Below, piece by piece: positions 15,732 to 23,828 of a DNA stretch of 44,983 nucleotides. The position numbers were made by a program, and so were the translations under genes. Source of the DNA: CAYRZF01 sp964428805. GTDB lineage: Bacteria; Methylomirabilota; Methylomirabilia; Rokubacteriales; CSP1-6. The stretch spans positions 1 through 44,983 of the forward strand of contig CAYRZF010000007.1 in NCBI GenBank assembly GCA_964428805.1. The letters run 5' to 3'. Positions within the stretch are counted from its first letter, which is position 1. Each line of letters opens with the position of its first letter. The notes below the pieces were generated by a model that was not told where the DNA came from, searched no databases, and saw nothing but the letters and a program-made list of their open reading frames with translations.

Positions 15732-16412
15732 ATGCCTGCCGTACGGATTCGTCGCTGGCCCTCCACGATCGCTGAAGCGCGACGTCTCCAGCTCCGGCTC
15801 CGCCGGCGACTCCGCGTCGGGGGCGGGCCCCGGAAAGTCCGGCTCGTGGCCGGCGCCGATTGTGCGTTCTCGCCCGACGGCCGAACCATGTGGGCGGCAA
15901 TCGCGGTCGTCCAGCTTCCGGGACTCGAGCCCGTGGCGCAAGCGTGGGCGACGGGGCGGGTGACGTTTCCCTACGTGCCGGGGTATCTCTCCTTCCGGGA
16001 GGGGCCCGTTTTCCTCCGCGCCGCCAGGCGGCTGCGGCTTCGACCGGACCTCTGGCTCTTTGATGGGCAGGGAATTGCCCACCCGCGCGGCTTTGGCCTC
16101 GCGGCTCACCTGGGGGTGCTCCTGGACGCGTCGAGCGTCGGGTGCGCCAAGTCGCGCCTCGTGGGGGAGCACTGCGAGCCCGGCGAGAGGCGCGGGGAAT
16201 GGACGCCGCTTCTCCTTGCCGGCAAGCGCCTCGGGGCCGTGGTCAGAACGCGTGATGGCGTCCGGCCGCTCTACGTGTCCGTCGGCCACCGCGTGTCTCT
16301 GGCGTCGGCGATCGGCTGGGTGCTCGCGTGCTGCCGCTACCGGGTGCCGGAGCCGATTCGCCTCGCCGAGCAACTCGTCAACCGGCTGAAACGGCAAAGG
16401 GCTCGTCAGTAG
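15732..16412 (+). CDS. nfi: endonuclease V
   Basis: Repairs deaminated bases by cutting the second phosphodiester 3' of hypoxanthine in DNA, or inosine in RNA. The full motif set is visible: Asp43 in VAGADCAF, the wedge YVPGYLSFREGP with Tyr81 and Glu90, and DGQGIAHPRGFGLAAHLG with Asp111 and His117. Length 226 aa is normal. It is divergent from the hydrolase operon, no Shine-Dalgarno precedes ATG 15732, and the end overlaps the RraA fragment tail to tail by 7 bases. Confidence 0.93.
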   Translation: MPAVRIRRWPSTIAEARRLQLRLRRRLRVGGGPRKVRLVAGADCAFSPDGRTMWAAIAVVQLPGLEPVAQAWATGRVTFPYVPGYLSFREGPVFLRAARRLRLRPDLWLFDGQGIAHPRGFGLAAHLGVLLDASSVGCAKSRLVGEHCEPGERRGEWTPLLLAGKRLGAVVRTRDGVRPLYVSVGHRVSLASAIGWVLACCRYRVPEPIRLAEQLVNRLKRQRARQ

Positions 16413-16666
16413 GTGCCCGGGCGGACCTCCCGATAGACGGCCTTCAGCTTTTCTGCGCTGAAGTTTCTCGCCTGGCAGGTAGCAATGATCTTCCGCTCGG
16501 CGGCTTCAACTTTGGTCAGGCCCTCCGGAACCCGGGTGGCGATTTCGGGGGGGACCGAGACGATCCCGCGCTGGTCGCCATGGAGCAGGTCACCGGGCTT
16601 CACCCAAAGCCCGCCGACCTTGACCGGGAGGCCGAAATCCACCAGGTGGACCCAGGCATGGGACAC
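16406..16666 (-). pseudogene. C-terminal fragment of an RraA/HMG-aldolase-like gene
   Basis: The 86 residues match only the last part of RraA-like proteins (RNase E inhibitor fold/4-hydroxy-4-methyl-2-oxoglutarate aldolase): VSHAWVHLVDF, VGGLWVKPGDLLHGDQRG, then a helical tail. Full-length members have about 200-230 residues, including the N-terminal substrate motif, which is absent. The homology breaks off just upstream of GTG 16664-16666, and the Kelch gene stop is only 60 bases beyond. The fragment could in principle be translated from this GTG, but no ribosome-binding site is seen. It looks like the leftover of a deletion that joined the Kelch gene to the fragment. Confidence 0.7.
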
Positions 16667-16726
16667 CGAGGGCCAGGGCGCCCGGGGAGAGGAGGAGGAG
16701 CAACGCGGCGGCGGCGGCCAGGGGCT

Positions 16727-17704
16727 TTACGGCTCGTAAGCTTCCAGGACGTTGGTGCGGCCGGGGCCGGGCTTGGTGCCACCGCCGGGGAGGTAGATCC
16801 GCTTTCCGACGCTCGCCGCTCCCATCCCGTGGCGCGGGGTGGGCATCGGGGACTTGGCGAACCACGTCGCGGCGATCGGGTCATACATCTCCGTGGCGTT
16901 GAAGATCCTGAAGGGCAGCTCGCCGCCGAAGACGAAGATCCGCTCGTTCAGGACCGCGGCGGCGATGCCTCCGCGGGCCGCGGGCAGGGGGGACCCGGTT
17001 CGCCAGGAATCGGTGGCCGGGTCGTACATCTCCACGTTTGCGTACTTGTCTCCGAAGAACGATGCCCTGCCGCCGATGGCATAGAGTCTGCCTCCCAGGG
17101 TGACCACTGCCAAGTGGTCCCGGGCCGTCGGCATGGGCTTGCGTGAGCTCCAGCGGTCGGTGGCCGGGTCGTAGACCTCGTGGGTGTCGACGGCCTCATC
17201 CCGGGCGCCGCCGAGCGCGTGGATTTTCCCGCCGAGCGCGACTGCGGCCAGGGCGCCCCGCGGCGTCGGCATGTACTCGAGCTGCCGCCAGGCGTTTGTG
17301 GGGGGGTCGTATTCAAAGAGCAAATCTTGGGCGACGTGGAACAGCCGCCCGCTGAACCCGCCCAGGACGTAGATCTTCCCGCGGAGCGAGACGGCAGCGG
17401 CATGGTGCACCCGGATCGGAAGAGGCGTCCGCGCTTCCCAGCGGTTGGCCGCGGGATCGTACACCTCCACGGTCCCCACGGGCCCGTAGCCCTCGCCGAA
17501 GCCGCCGATTACATACACCTTGCCTCCGAGTTCCGCCACCGCGACCTCCTGGCGGGCGGACGGCATCGGCTCGAGGACCACCCACCGGCCCGCCGCTTTC
17601 AGGTCGGCCGGCGCTCCCGACGGCGTCGTGGCGCCGATGCACCCTCCCAGCCCCAGGGCAAGCAGCAGCCAGCCCAGCCCACGGATCGCGCTCATACTCG
17701 TCAC
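16727..17704 (-). CDS. Kelch-repeat lipoprotein
   Basis: Secreted lipoprotein of 325 aa: signal peptide GLGWLLLALGLGGC with lipobox Cys22 (Cys19 if ATG 17695 is used), then six Kelch repeats, each with a G-G pair and a downstream Y-D-P...W motif (for example VYVIGGFG with EVYDPAANRW, and LYAIGGRA with EMYDPATDSW). Six repeats fit one closed six-bladed beta-propeller on the periplasmic side or outer membrane. GTG 17704 overlaps the ligA TGA (GTGA), so it is coupled to DNA ligase although no functional link is evident. Its ligand is unknown. Confidence 0.88.
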   Translation of the reverse strand: MTSMSAIRGLGWLLLALGLGGCIGATTPSGAPADLKAAGRWVVLEPMPSARQEVAVAELGGKVYVIGGFGEGYGPVGTVEVYDPAANRWEARTPLPIRVHHAAAVSLRGKIYVLGGFSGRLFHVAQDLLFEYDPPTNAWRQLEYMPTPRGALAAVALGGKIHALGGARDEAVDTHEVYDPATDRWSSRKPMPTARDHLAVVTLGGRLYAIGGRASFFGDKYANVEMYDPATDSWRTGSPLPAARGGIAAAVLNERIFVFGGELPFRIFNATEMYDPIAATWFAKSPMPTPRHGMGAASVGKRIYLPGGGTKPGPGRTNVLEAYEP

Positions 17705-19710
17705 CGTTTGCCCACAAGCTTCAGAAACTCGGCCTCGTCGAGCGTTGGAACGCCGAGACGCTTGGCACTGTCCGCCTTGGAGCCGGGATCCTCCCCCGTC
17801 ACCACGTAGTCGGTCTTCTTGGAGACCGGCCCCGTCACGCGTCCGCCCAGCCTGATGATCAGGTCCTTGGCCTCATCGCGGGTCATGCTGCGAAAGCCGC
17901 CGGTCAGAACGAAGGTCTTTCCTGACAGGGGGCGGGGCCCCTCGCCGATCCCTTCCTCCCGCATCGTGACCCCGGCAGCCGTCAGCCTCTCGATGGTCTT
18001 GCGGTTGGCGCTCTCGGAGAAGAACTTGGCCACGGACTGAGCGATCTGAGGGCCGATCCCATAGATCTGGCCGATTTCCTCCTCGGTGGCCTTCTGGAGG
18101 CGGTCCATGCTGACAAAGGTAGACGCCAGGAGCTGGGCGGCGCGCTCGCCGACGTACCGGATTCCCAGGCCGTTCAGGAGGCGGGAGAGTCCCCGCGTCT
18201 TGGAACTTCGGATGGCCTGGACGAGGTTGAGCGCTGACTTTTCTGCCAGGCGCTTGAGGCCGGCGAGCTGCTCGACTGTGAGGTGATAGAGGTCCGCGAA
18301 GTCCCGGACGAGCTCCCGGTCCACGAGCTGGCTCACCACGGCTTCCCCCAGGTGCTCGATGTCCATGGCGCGCCGGGAGCCGAAGTGGAGCAACCGCTCT
18401 TTGAGCTGGGCCGGGCAGGCGGCGTTGGTGCAGCGCCAGATGGCCTCCCCTTTCGGACGATAGGCCTTGGCTCCGCAGACGGGGCAGTGGGTCGGCATCT
18501 CGAAGCGGGGCGCGTCCTTGGGGTGCTCCCCGACGACCTGGACCACGTAGGGGATCACGTCGCCCGCGCGCTCAATCAGCACTATGTCGCCGACCCGGAT
18601 GTCCTTCTTCCGGACTTCGTCCTCGTTATGCAGGCTGGCCCGGCTGATTGTCACTCCCGCCAGTTCGACCGGCTCGAGCTCCGCCGCGGGGGTGAGGGCG
18701 CCGGTCTTCCCGACGTTGATTTCGATTTTCACCACCCGGGTGGTGGCCTGGCGCGCGGCGAACTTGTAGGCGATGGCCCAGCGGGGATGGTGGGCTGTCT
18801 CTCCCAGCCGCCGCTGCTGCGCCAGTGAGTTCACCTTCACCACGACGCCGTCGGCGTCGTAGCCGAGGGAGTCGCGCTTCATCTCGAACGCAATGCAGAA
18901 TTCGATGACGGCCGAGAAGTCGTCGCAGTGTTTCGCATCTGGGTTGGTCCTGAACCCACCGGCCTTAAGTCCTGCGAGGGCCTCCCAGTGGCTCTTGAAG
19001 GGGAAGGGGTCGGCGTGGCTCACGTGGTAGAGGAAAATGTCGAGCCGGCGCTTGTCGGTGATCCGGGGGTCCTTCTGGCGCACCGAGCCCGCGGCGGCAT
19101 TGCGGGGATTGGCGAAGGTGGGCTCGCCCGCTTCCTCCAGCGCGGCGTTGAGCTTCGAAAACGCCGCCCGCGGCATGTAGACCTCCCCCCTGACCTCCAG
19201 CTCCCTTACTTCGGCGAGTCTTCCCCTGAGCGTCAGCGGGATGGACTTCACCGTGCGAAGGTTCTGGGTGATGTCCTCGCCGACGCGGCCGTCCCCGCGC
19301 GTGGCCCCGCGGACGAAGTGGCCGCGCTCGTACAGGAGCGCCACGCCCAGCCCGTCCACCTTGGGCTCGCAGACGTACTCGAAATCCGCCCGGGGCAACG
19401 CGCGCCGGAGCCGGGCCTCGAACTCCCGGAGCTCGGCGGGCTCCACAGCGTTGTCGAGCGAGAGCATTGCGACCTTATGCTCCACCGAGGCGAAGACTTC
19501 CACGGGTTGGCCTGCAACGCGTTGCGTCGGACTGTCAGGCGTGATGAGGTCCGGATGCGTTTCCTCGAGGGCCCTCAACTGGCGAGCGAGACGGTCGTAC
19601 TCGGCGTCGGAAATTTCCTGGCGGTTTTCGACGTAGTAGAGGAAGTCGTGGTGGCGGATGAGTTCCCGGAGCTCATCGACCCGGCGCGCCACCTCGGCCT
19701 TGCTCGTCAT
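17701..19710 (-). CDS. ligA: NAD-dependent DNA ligase
   Basis: Seals nicks in replication and repair using NAD+. Full length (669 aa; E. coli 671). Domains in order: Ia (about 1-70), adenylation with catalytic Lys117 in CEPKVDGLGVALLYERG, OB fold, four-Cys zinc finger (CPVCGA...CTNAACPAQ), helix-hairpin-helix repeats (YVGERAAQLL, IYGIGPQIAQSV) and a C-terminal BRCT domain (LSGKTFVLTGGF). ATG 19710 is used; upstream (19711-19787) are hairpins such as CCCCGG-TG-CCGGGG but no obvious ribosome-binding site. Core gene, highly reliable. Confidence 0.97.
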   Translation of the reverse strand: MTSKAEVARRVDELRELIRHHDFLYYVENRQEISDAEYDRLARQLRALEETHPDLITPDSPTQRVAGQPVEVFASVEHKVAMLSLDNAVEPAELREFEARLRRALPRADFEYVCEPKVDGLGVALLYERGHFVRGATRGDGRVGEDITQNLRTVKSIPLTLRGRLAEVRELEVRGEVYMPRAAFSKLNAALEEAGEPTFANPRNAAAGSVRQKDPRITDKRRLDIFLYHVSHADPFPFKSHWEALAGLKAGGFRTNPDAKHCDDFSAVIEFCIAFEMKRDSLGYDADGVVVKVNSLAQQRRLGETAHHPRWAIAYKFAARQATTRVVKIEINVGKTGALTPAAELEPVELAGVTISRASLHNEDEVRKKDIRVGDIVLIERAGDVIPYVVQVVGEHPKDAPRFEMPTHCPVCGAKAYRPKGEAIWRCTNAACPAQLKERLLHFGSRRAMDIEHLGEAVVSQLVDRELVRDFADLYHLTVEQLAGLKRLAEKSALNLVQAIRSSKTRGLSRLLNGLGIRYVGERAAQLLASTFVSMDRLQKATEEEIGQIYGIGPQIAQSVAKFFSESANRKTIERLTAAGVTMREEGIGEGPRPLSGKTFVLTGGFRSMTRDEAKDLIIRLGGRVTGPVSKKTDYVVTGEDPGSKADSAKRLGVPTLDEAEFLKLVGKR

Positions 19711-19787
19711 GACGGGTGAGGGAAGGATACCATACCCGCACGCCCCGGTGCCGGGGACCCAAGGTGCTTTCTCGGGCGGTCCTTGGG

Positions 19788-20849
19788 CTATGAGGGAGAG
19801 CGGGGGTGAGCGCTGGACGGAAAGGTCACGAGGTGGATCACGTGGGCCTCGGCCTGGACTCTGGTGCCCGTCGGGAAAAACGCGGAGGAGGGTTGAGAAG
19901 AGTGGACGAGGTGGCCTGATGGCAGGCGGAGGCCGTAGAGGTTTTCCGAGCCCCGGAAGTGCCGGCGGATGATCGCGCTCTCTCCGTCCGGGGCGGGGAC
20001 GAACGTGATGTCATCGGGCCGCAGCATGACCTCCACCTTCTCGCCGACCTCGCGCCCTTCAGCGTTCGGGAACACCCCGAGTTCTGTGACGATGCCCTCG
20101 GCCGTGACAAGACCCGGGAGGAAATCCGCGGCTCCCACGAATTCGGCGACGAACCGAGTAGCCGGGTGGTGGTAGATTTCCTCCGGCCTGTCGAGCTGCT
20201 CCAACCGGCCCTGATTAAGGACACCGACCCAGTCGGCAAGAGTGAAGGCCTCTTCTTGGTCATGGGTCACGAGAATCGCGGTGGTCCCCGTGTTCCTGAG
20301 GAGATTCGTGACCTCAGCCCGGAGCTGGTCGCGGAGGTCGGCGTCCAGGTTGGAGAACGGCTCGTCCAGGAGGATCAGGGCCGGCGCCGGGGCCAGGGCT
20401 CGGGCCACCGCCACCCGCTGCTGCTGGCCGCCGGAGAGCTCATGGGGGTATCGGTCGGCGAAGTCTTCCAGCCCCACCAGCTCCAGGATCTGGGCCACGC
20501 GTTTTTTCCGTGCGGCGCCGTCCAGGTTCTGCAGGCCGAACCCGACGTTTTCCGCCACGGTCAGGTGGGGGAAGAGGGCGTAATCCTGGAAGACGACTCC
20601 GACTCCTCGCTTCTCGGGAGGGACCCATCGGCCGGGGCCCGCCATGACCTCTCCCCGGATGACCACAGCGCCCGCGTCGGGGGTCTCGAAGCCCGCGATC
20701 AGGCGGAGCGTAGTGGTCTTCCCACACCCGGATGGCCCGAGAAGAACGACCAGTTCGCCCTGTTCGACCCTGAGCGTCAGGCGGTCCACAGCCGGCGGCT
20801 GATCGGCCGCGTAGCGCTTGCTGACCTCCAGGAGCTCGAGGAGTTCCAT
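19788..20849 (-). CDS. fbpC: iron(III)-type ABC transporter ATPase
   Basis: ATP-binding subunit of an FbpABC/FutABC-like importer, 353 aa. Walker A GPSGCGKTTT (Lys44), Q-loop FQDYALFPH, signature LSGGQQQRVAVARAL, Walker B LILLDEPFSNLD and switch His in VTHDQEEAF. A C-terminal TOBE-like regulatory region (about 240-353) contains VMLRPDDI. ATG 20849 starts the conserved part; it lies 28 bases after the permease stop and lacks a clear Shine-Dalgarno. With the dual permease and binding protein upstream it completes the transporter. Confidence 0.92.
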   Translation of the reverse strand: MELLELLEVSKRYAADQPPAVDRLTLRVEQGELVVLLGPSGCGKTTTLRLIAGFETPDAGAVVIRGEVMAGPGRWVPPEKRGVGVVFQDYALFPHLTVAENVGFGLQNLDGAARKKRVAQILELVGLEDFADRYPHELSGGQQQRVAVARALAPAPALILLDEPFSNLDADLRDQLRAEVTNLLRNTGTTAILVTHDQEEAFTLADWVGVLNQGRLEQLDRPEEIYHHPATRFVAEFVGAADFLPGLVTAEGIVTELGVFPNAEGREVGEKVEVMLRPDDITFVPAPDGESAIIRRHFRGSENLYGLRLPSGHLVHSSQPSSAFFPTGTRVQAEAHVIHLVTFPSSAHPRSPS

Positions 20850-20877
20850 CGAGGGGGAGCGAGTTACCGTCGGTGGG

Positions 20878-22569
20878 TCAGGCGGGCAGACCCTTCCGGT
20901 CTCGGGCCATCCAGCGCATGGCGAAGACGACCGGCGCGAGGCCGGCAGCCACGATGGCAAGCGCGGGAACTGCCGCGTCCTCCCACAGCGACTCGGACGT
21001 GAACTGCCAGACGCCCACGGCGAGCGTGTTGAGGCCAAAGGGGCGCAACAGGAGCGTGGCTGGCATTTCCTTCATGACGTCCACAAAGACGAGGGCCAGG
21101 GCAGCCAGGAGCCCGCGCCGGATCAGCGGCAGGTGCACTTGGCCGAGCGTGCGACCCGTGCCGATGCCGAGCGACCGGGCCGCTTCGTCGAGGTTTCTCG
21201 GGACTTTGCCGAGGCTCGCCTCGACGGCCTGAAAGCTCACCGCCAGGAACCGGACCAGGTAAGCGAACACAAGCCCCACGGCGGAGCCCGTGAGCACGAG
21301 GCCCGCATTGATCCCGAATGTCTCCCAGAGCGTGTCGCCGAGGACGCGGTCGAGCCACGCCATCGGCAGGAGCACGCCCACCGCGATCACAGCGCCGGGA
21401 AGCGCGTACCCCGTGGCCGCGAAGCGAGCTGAAAGGGCGACGCCCCGGGTCGGGTGGAGGCGCGTCGCGTACGCCAGCACGACGGCCATCACGCACGCGG
21501 CGGTTGCTGTGACAGCGGCGAGCCAGAGGCTGTTTTTGAGCTGTGGACCGAAGTCGGTGGGCAGCCCGGTTCGGGCGAGCGTGTGCACTGCCCAGACCAG
21601 GAGCTGGCCCACCGGGATCCCGAATGCCAGGATGAGCACCGCCGTGCACGCGCCGGTGGCGGCGGCTGCCCGAGGGCCGGCGAGTCGGATCGGAGCGAAG
21701 GGGCGACCGTGATTCCGTACCTGGGTGAAGCGCGCGCGCCCTCTCAACGCGCGCTCGACCAGAATCAGCAAAAAGGTGAAGCCGAGCAGCACCGCGGCGA
21801 GCTGCGTGGCAGCGATGCGGTCGAACATGCCGTACCACACGCGGTAGATCGCCTCCGTAAGGGTTCGGTAGCCGAAGGTGGCCACGGTGCCGAAGTCAGC
21901 CAGCGCTTCCATGAGCGCCAGGGAGACGCCGGCCACCAGCGACGGCCGGGCCATCGGCAACGTGACCTGAACGAATGCCCCGAACTGGCCGCGTCCGAGC
22001 GCGCGCGCGGTCTCGAGCGTCCCGGGAGCCTGCTCGAGAAAGGCCGCCCGAGCCAGCGTGTAAACGTACGGGTAGAACACCAGCGTCATCGCCACGGTGA
22101 CGCCCCAGGCGGAGCGGAGGTCTGGGAGCCGGAAGCCGAGGCCGAAGAGTTCGCGCAGAGCCGTCTGGATCGGGCCGGCGAAATCGAGGAGGCCGAGGAA
22201 GGCAAAGCCGATCACGTAGGCGGGCACAGCGAGGGGAAGCATGAGGGCCCACTCGAAGATCGACCGGCCGGGAAACTGGTAGTGGACCACGAGCCAGGCC
22301 AAAGCGGTACCCAGCACGAGCACTCCGAGCCCGACGCCGGTCAGGAGCAGGATGGTATTAATCATCAGCTCCACGAGCTGTGTACGCAGGAGGTGGCTCC
22401 AGACCTCACGCGCCGGCGTCGCCAGCGAGAAGACGACCGCGAGGAGAGGCACCGCCACGAGACCTGCGATCGCCACGGCAGCAACGGTCCACACCGACGG
22501 AGGTCTGAGGAGCCCGAGGGGGTGCCGGAGCACCCCTCCCGCCATTGCCGTCATCGCCGGGCGAACCAC
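20878..22569 (-). CDS. fbpB: iron(III)-type ABC transporter permease (double domain)
   Basis: A 563-aa membrane protein made of two fused permease halves, about twelve helices. Each half has its EAA loop: ETARALGRGQFGAFVQVTLP in the first and DEAARSLGIGTGRTLGQVHL in the second, the docking sites for FbpC. This fused layout is typical of Fbp/Sfu/HitB iron permeases. The gene sits 25 bases after the binding-protein stop. GTG 22569 or ATG 22554 may be the start. Confidence 0.92.
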   Translation of the reverse strand: MVRPAMTAMAGGVLRHPLGLLRPPSVWTVAAVAIAGLVAVPLLAVVFSLATPAREVWSHLLRTQLVELMINTILLLTGVGLGVLVLGTALAWLVVHYQFPGRSIFEWALMLPLAVPAYVIGFAFLGLLDFAGPIQTALRELFGLGFRLPDLRSAWGVTVAMTLVFYPYVYTLARAAFLEQAPGTLETARALGRGQFGAFVQVTLPMARPSLVAGVSLALMEALADFGTVATFGYRTLTEAIYRVWYGMFDRIAATQLAAVLLGFTFLLILVERALRGRARFTQVRNHGRPFAPIRLAGPRAAAATGACTAVLILAFGIPVGQLLVWAVHTLARTGLPTDFGPQLKNSLWLAAVTATAACVMAVVLAYATRLHPTRGVALSARFAATGYALPGAVIAVGVLLPMAWLDRVLGDTLWETFGINAGLVLTGSAVGLVFAYLVRFLAVSFQAVEASLGKVPRNLDEAARSLGIGTGRTLGQVHLPLIRRGLLAALALVFVDVMKEMPATLLLRPFGLNTLAVGVWQFTSESLWEDAAVPALAIVAAGLAPVVFAMRWMARDRKGLPA

Positions 22570-22594
22570 CGGTCAAACCCTCGATGAGGGGCGA

Positions 22595-23629
22595 TTACTT
22601 GTACCCGACCCGGTCGGCCAGGCGAGTCGCCGCGGTCTGGAATTCTCCAGCCGCCGCGATGTTGATATCGTCGGTCTTGAATTTGCCCCACTTGGCGATG
22701 AGCGCGTGCGGGCCGACCTCCGGATTGGCCGGGTACTCGAAACCGGCATCCGTGAACAGGTTCTGCGCCTCGGGGCTCGAGAGAAACTCGAGGAGCCTGA
22801 TGGCGTGATCGCGGTTCTTCGTATGGGCCGTCACGCCGGCGCCCGAGATGTTGACGTGGACACCGGTCGTCTGCTGGTTGGCCCAGAAGATCGCCACCGG
22901 CAGGGCGGGATCCTTCGCGACGAGGCGGGCGAGGTAGTAGTGGTTGACGACCGCCACGTCACACTGGCCGGCGGCCACCGCCTCGATGAGCTTGGTGTCG
23001 CTGTTGATGAGGACCGGTTTGTTCGTGACCCAGCCGCGCACGATCTCCTCTGTCTTCGCCTCTCCGCGGCGCTTGATCATGGCGGCCAGGAACGATTGGC
23101 TGTAGATGTAGTTCGAGGGGCGCAGGCAGAGGCGGCCTTTCCACTTCGGATCCCCCAGCGCTTCGTACGTGGAGAGCTCCGAGGGGCTCACCCTTTTCGT
23201 GTTATACACGATCGTGCGCGCGCGCACCGTGAGCCCGACCCATCGGTGCTCGGGATCGCGCAGATGGGCGGGAATGTTGGCCCGCAGCACAGGGGAATCG
23301 ACGGCGGCCAGGAGGCCCGCGCGCGCCGCGTTCCAGAGGTTCCCGGCGTCCACCGCGATGAGCATGTCGGCGGGGGTCCGGTCCCCCTCGGCCTTGAGCC
23401 GCTCGAAGAGCTCCGCGCTGCTGGCGTTGAAGGTCTTGAGCGTGATCCGGGTCTTTTTCGTGAAGGCGTCAAAGGCCGGCTCGTTGCCGTAGTGGCGGGC
23501 GGAGTAGATCACGAGTTCGGCCGCCTCGGCCGGGGCTATCGGGACGAGAACCAGGAACGACAGGAGCGCGGCGGGCCCGAGTCGCCGGGCCCTCAGGAGG
23601 GCGCGCGTGTTGGGTCTCGGAGCGGCCAT
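22595..23629 (-). CDS. fbpA: periplasmic iron(III)-binding protein
   Basis: Solute-binding protein of 344 aa. Positively charged N terminus, hydrophobic core (AALLSFLVLVPIAP) and cleavage near AEA/AELVIYSARHYG indicate a Sec-exported periplasmic protein. The motif VVNHYYLARL contains the adjacent tyrosines that bind Fe(III) in FbpA/FutA homologues, and the mature N terminus LVIYSARHYG is typical of the family. First gene of fbpABC; the upstream region carries operator candidates and a divergent metal-dependent regulator. Confidence 0.92.
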   Translation of the reverse strand: MAAPRPNTRALLRARRLGPAALLSFLVLVPIAPAEAAELVIYSARHYGNEPAFDAFTKKTRITLKTFNASSAELFERLKAEGDRTPADMLIAVDAGNLWNAARAGLLAAVDSPVLRANIPAHLRDPEHRWVGLTVRARTIVYNTKRVSPSELSTYEALGDPKWKGRLCLRPSNYIYSQSFLAAMIKRRGEAKTEEIVRGWVTNKPVLINSDTKLIEAVAAGQCDVAVVNHYYLARLVAKDPALPVAIFWANQQTTGVHVNISGAGVTAHTKNRDHAIRLLEFLSSPEAQNLFTDAGFEYPANPEVGPHALIAKWGKFKTDDINIAAAGEFQTAATRLADRVGYK

Positions 23630-23661
23630 GGTCAGGTCCTCTCAGCGGACGGGGTATCGCG

Positions 23662-23727
23662 TTACACGGCTTATTCGGTTAACCGTCTCTGTGTAATAAG
23701 GTACACTTAATACAAATGGTGTGTCAA
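23662..23727 (-). promoter_or_regulatory. fbp promoter with nested operator palindromes
   Basis: On the - strand TTGACA (23727 to 23722) and, 18 bases on, TACCTT (23703-23698) form the fbpA promoter. Overlapping and just downstream is CGGTTAACCG (23676-23685), a perfect 10-base palindrome, nested in TTACAC (23662-23667) facing GTGTAA (23691-23696). These are AT-rich dyads where a DtxR/MntR-type dimer would block transcription. The direct repeat CAAATGGTG at 23713-23721 and 23732-23740 straddles the -35 box. Confidence 0.5.
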
Positions 23728-23789
23728 AGCCCAAATGGTGGGGCTCCAATCGGCCTCATGATCCTTCAAAGGGAGTTTGTGCCGTCCGT

Positions 23790-23817
23790 TTGCCCTGGCC
23801 TGGCTTTGCGGTACAAT
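23790..23817 (+). promoter_or_regulatory. promoter of the DtxR/MntR-type regulator
   Basis: TTGCCC (23790-23795), 16-base spacer, TACAAT (23812-23817). The start point would fall around 23824, leaving roughly five bases before ATG 23829, so the mRNA may be nearly leaderless although AGGGG (23820-23824) is also present. Confidence 0.45.
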
Positions 23818-23828
23818 TCAGGGGCGAA

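Noticed and set aside
16590..16760. Signal-peptide-like Ala/Leu run in the Kelch-RraA joint
   Set aside because: No usable start codon before the hydrophobic run and the following residues are the RraA fragment in the wrong frame.
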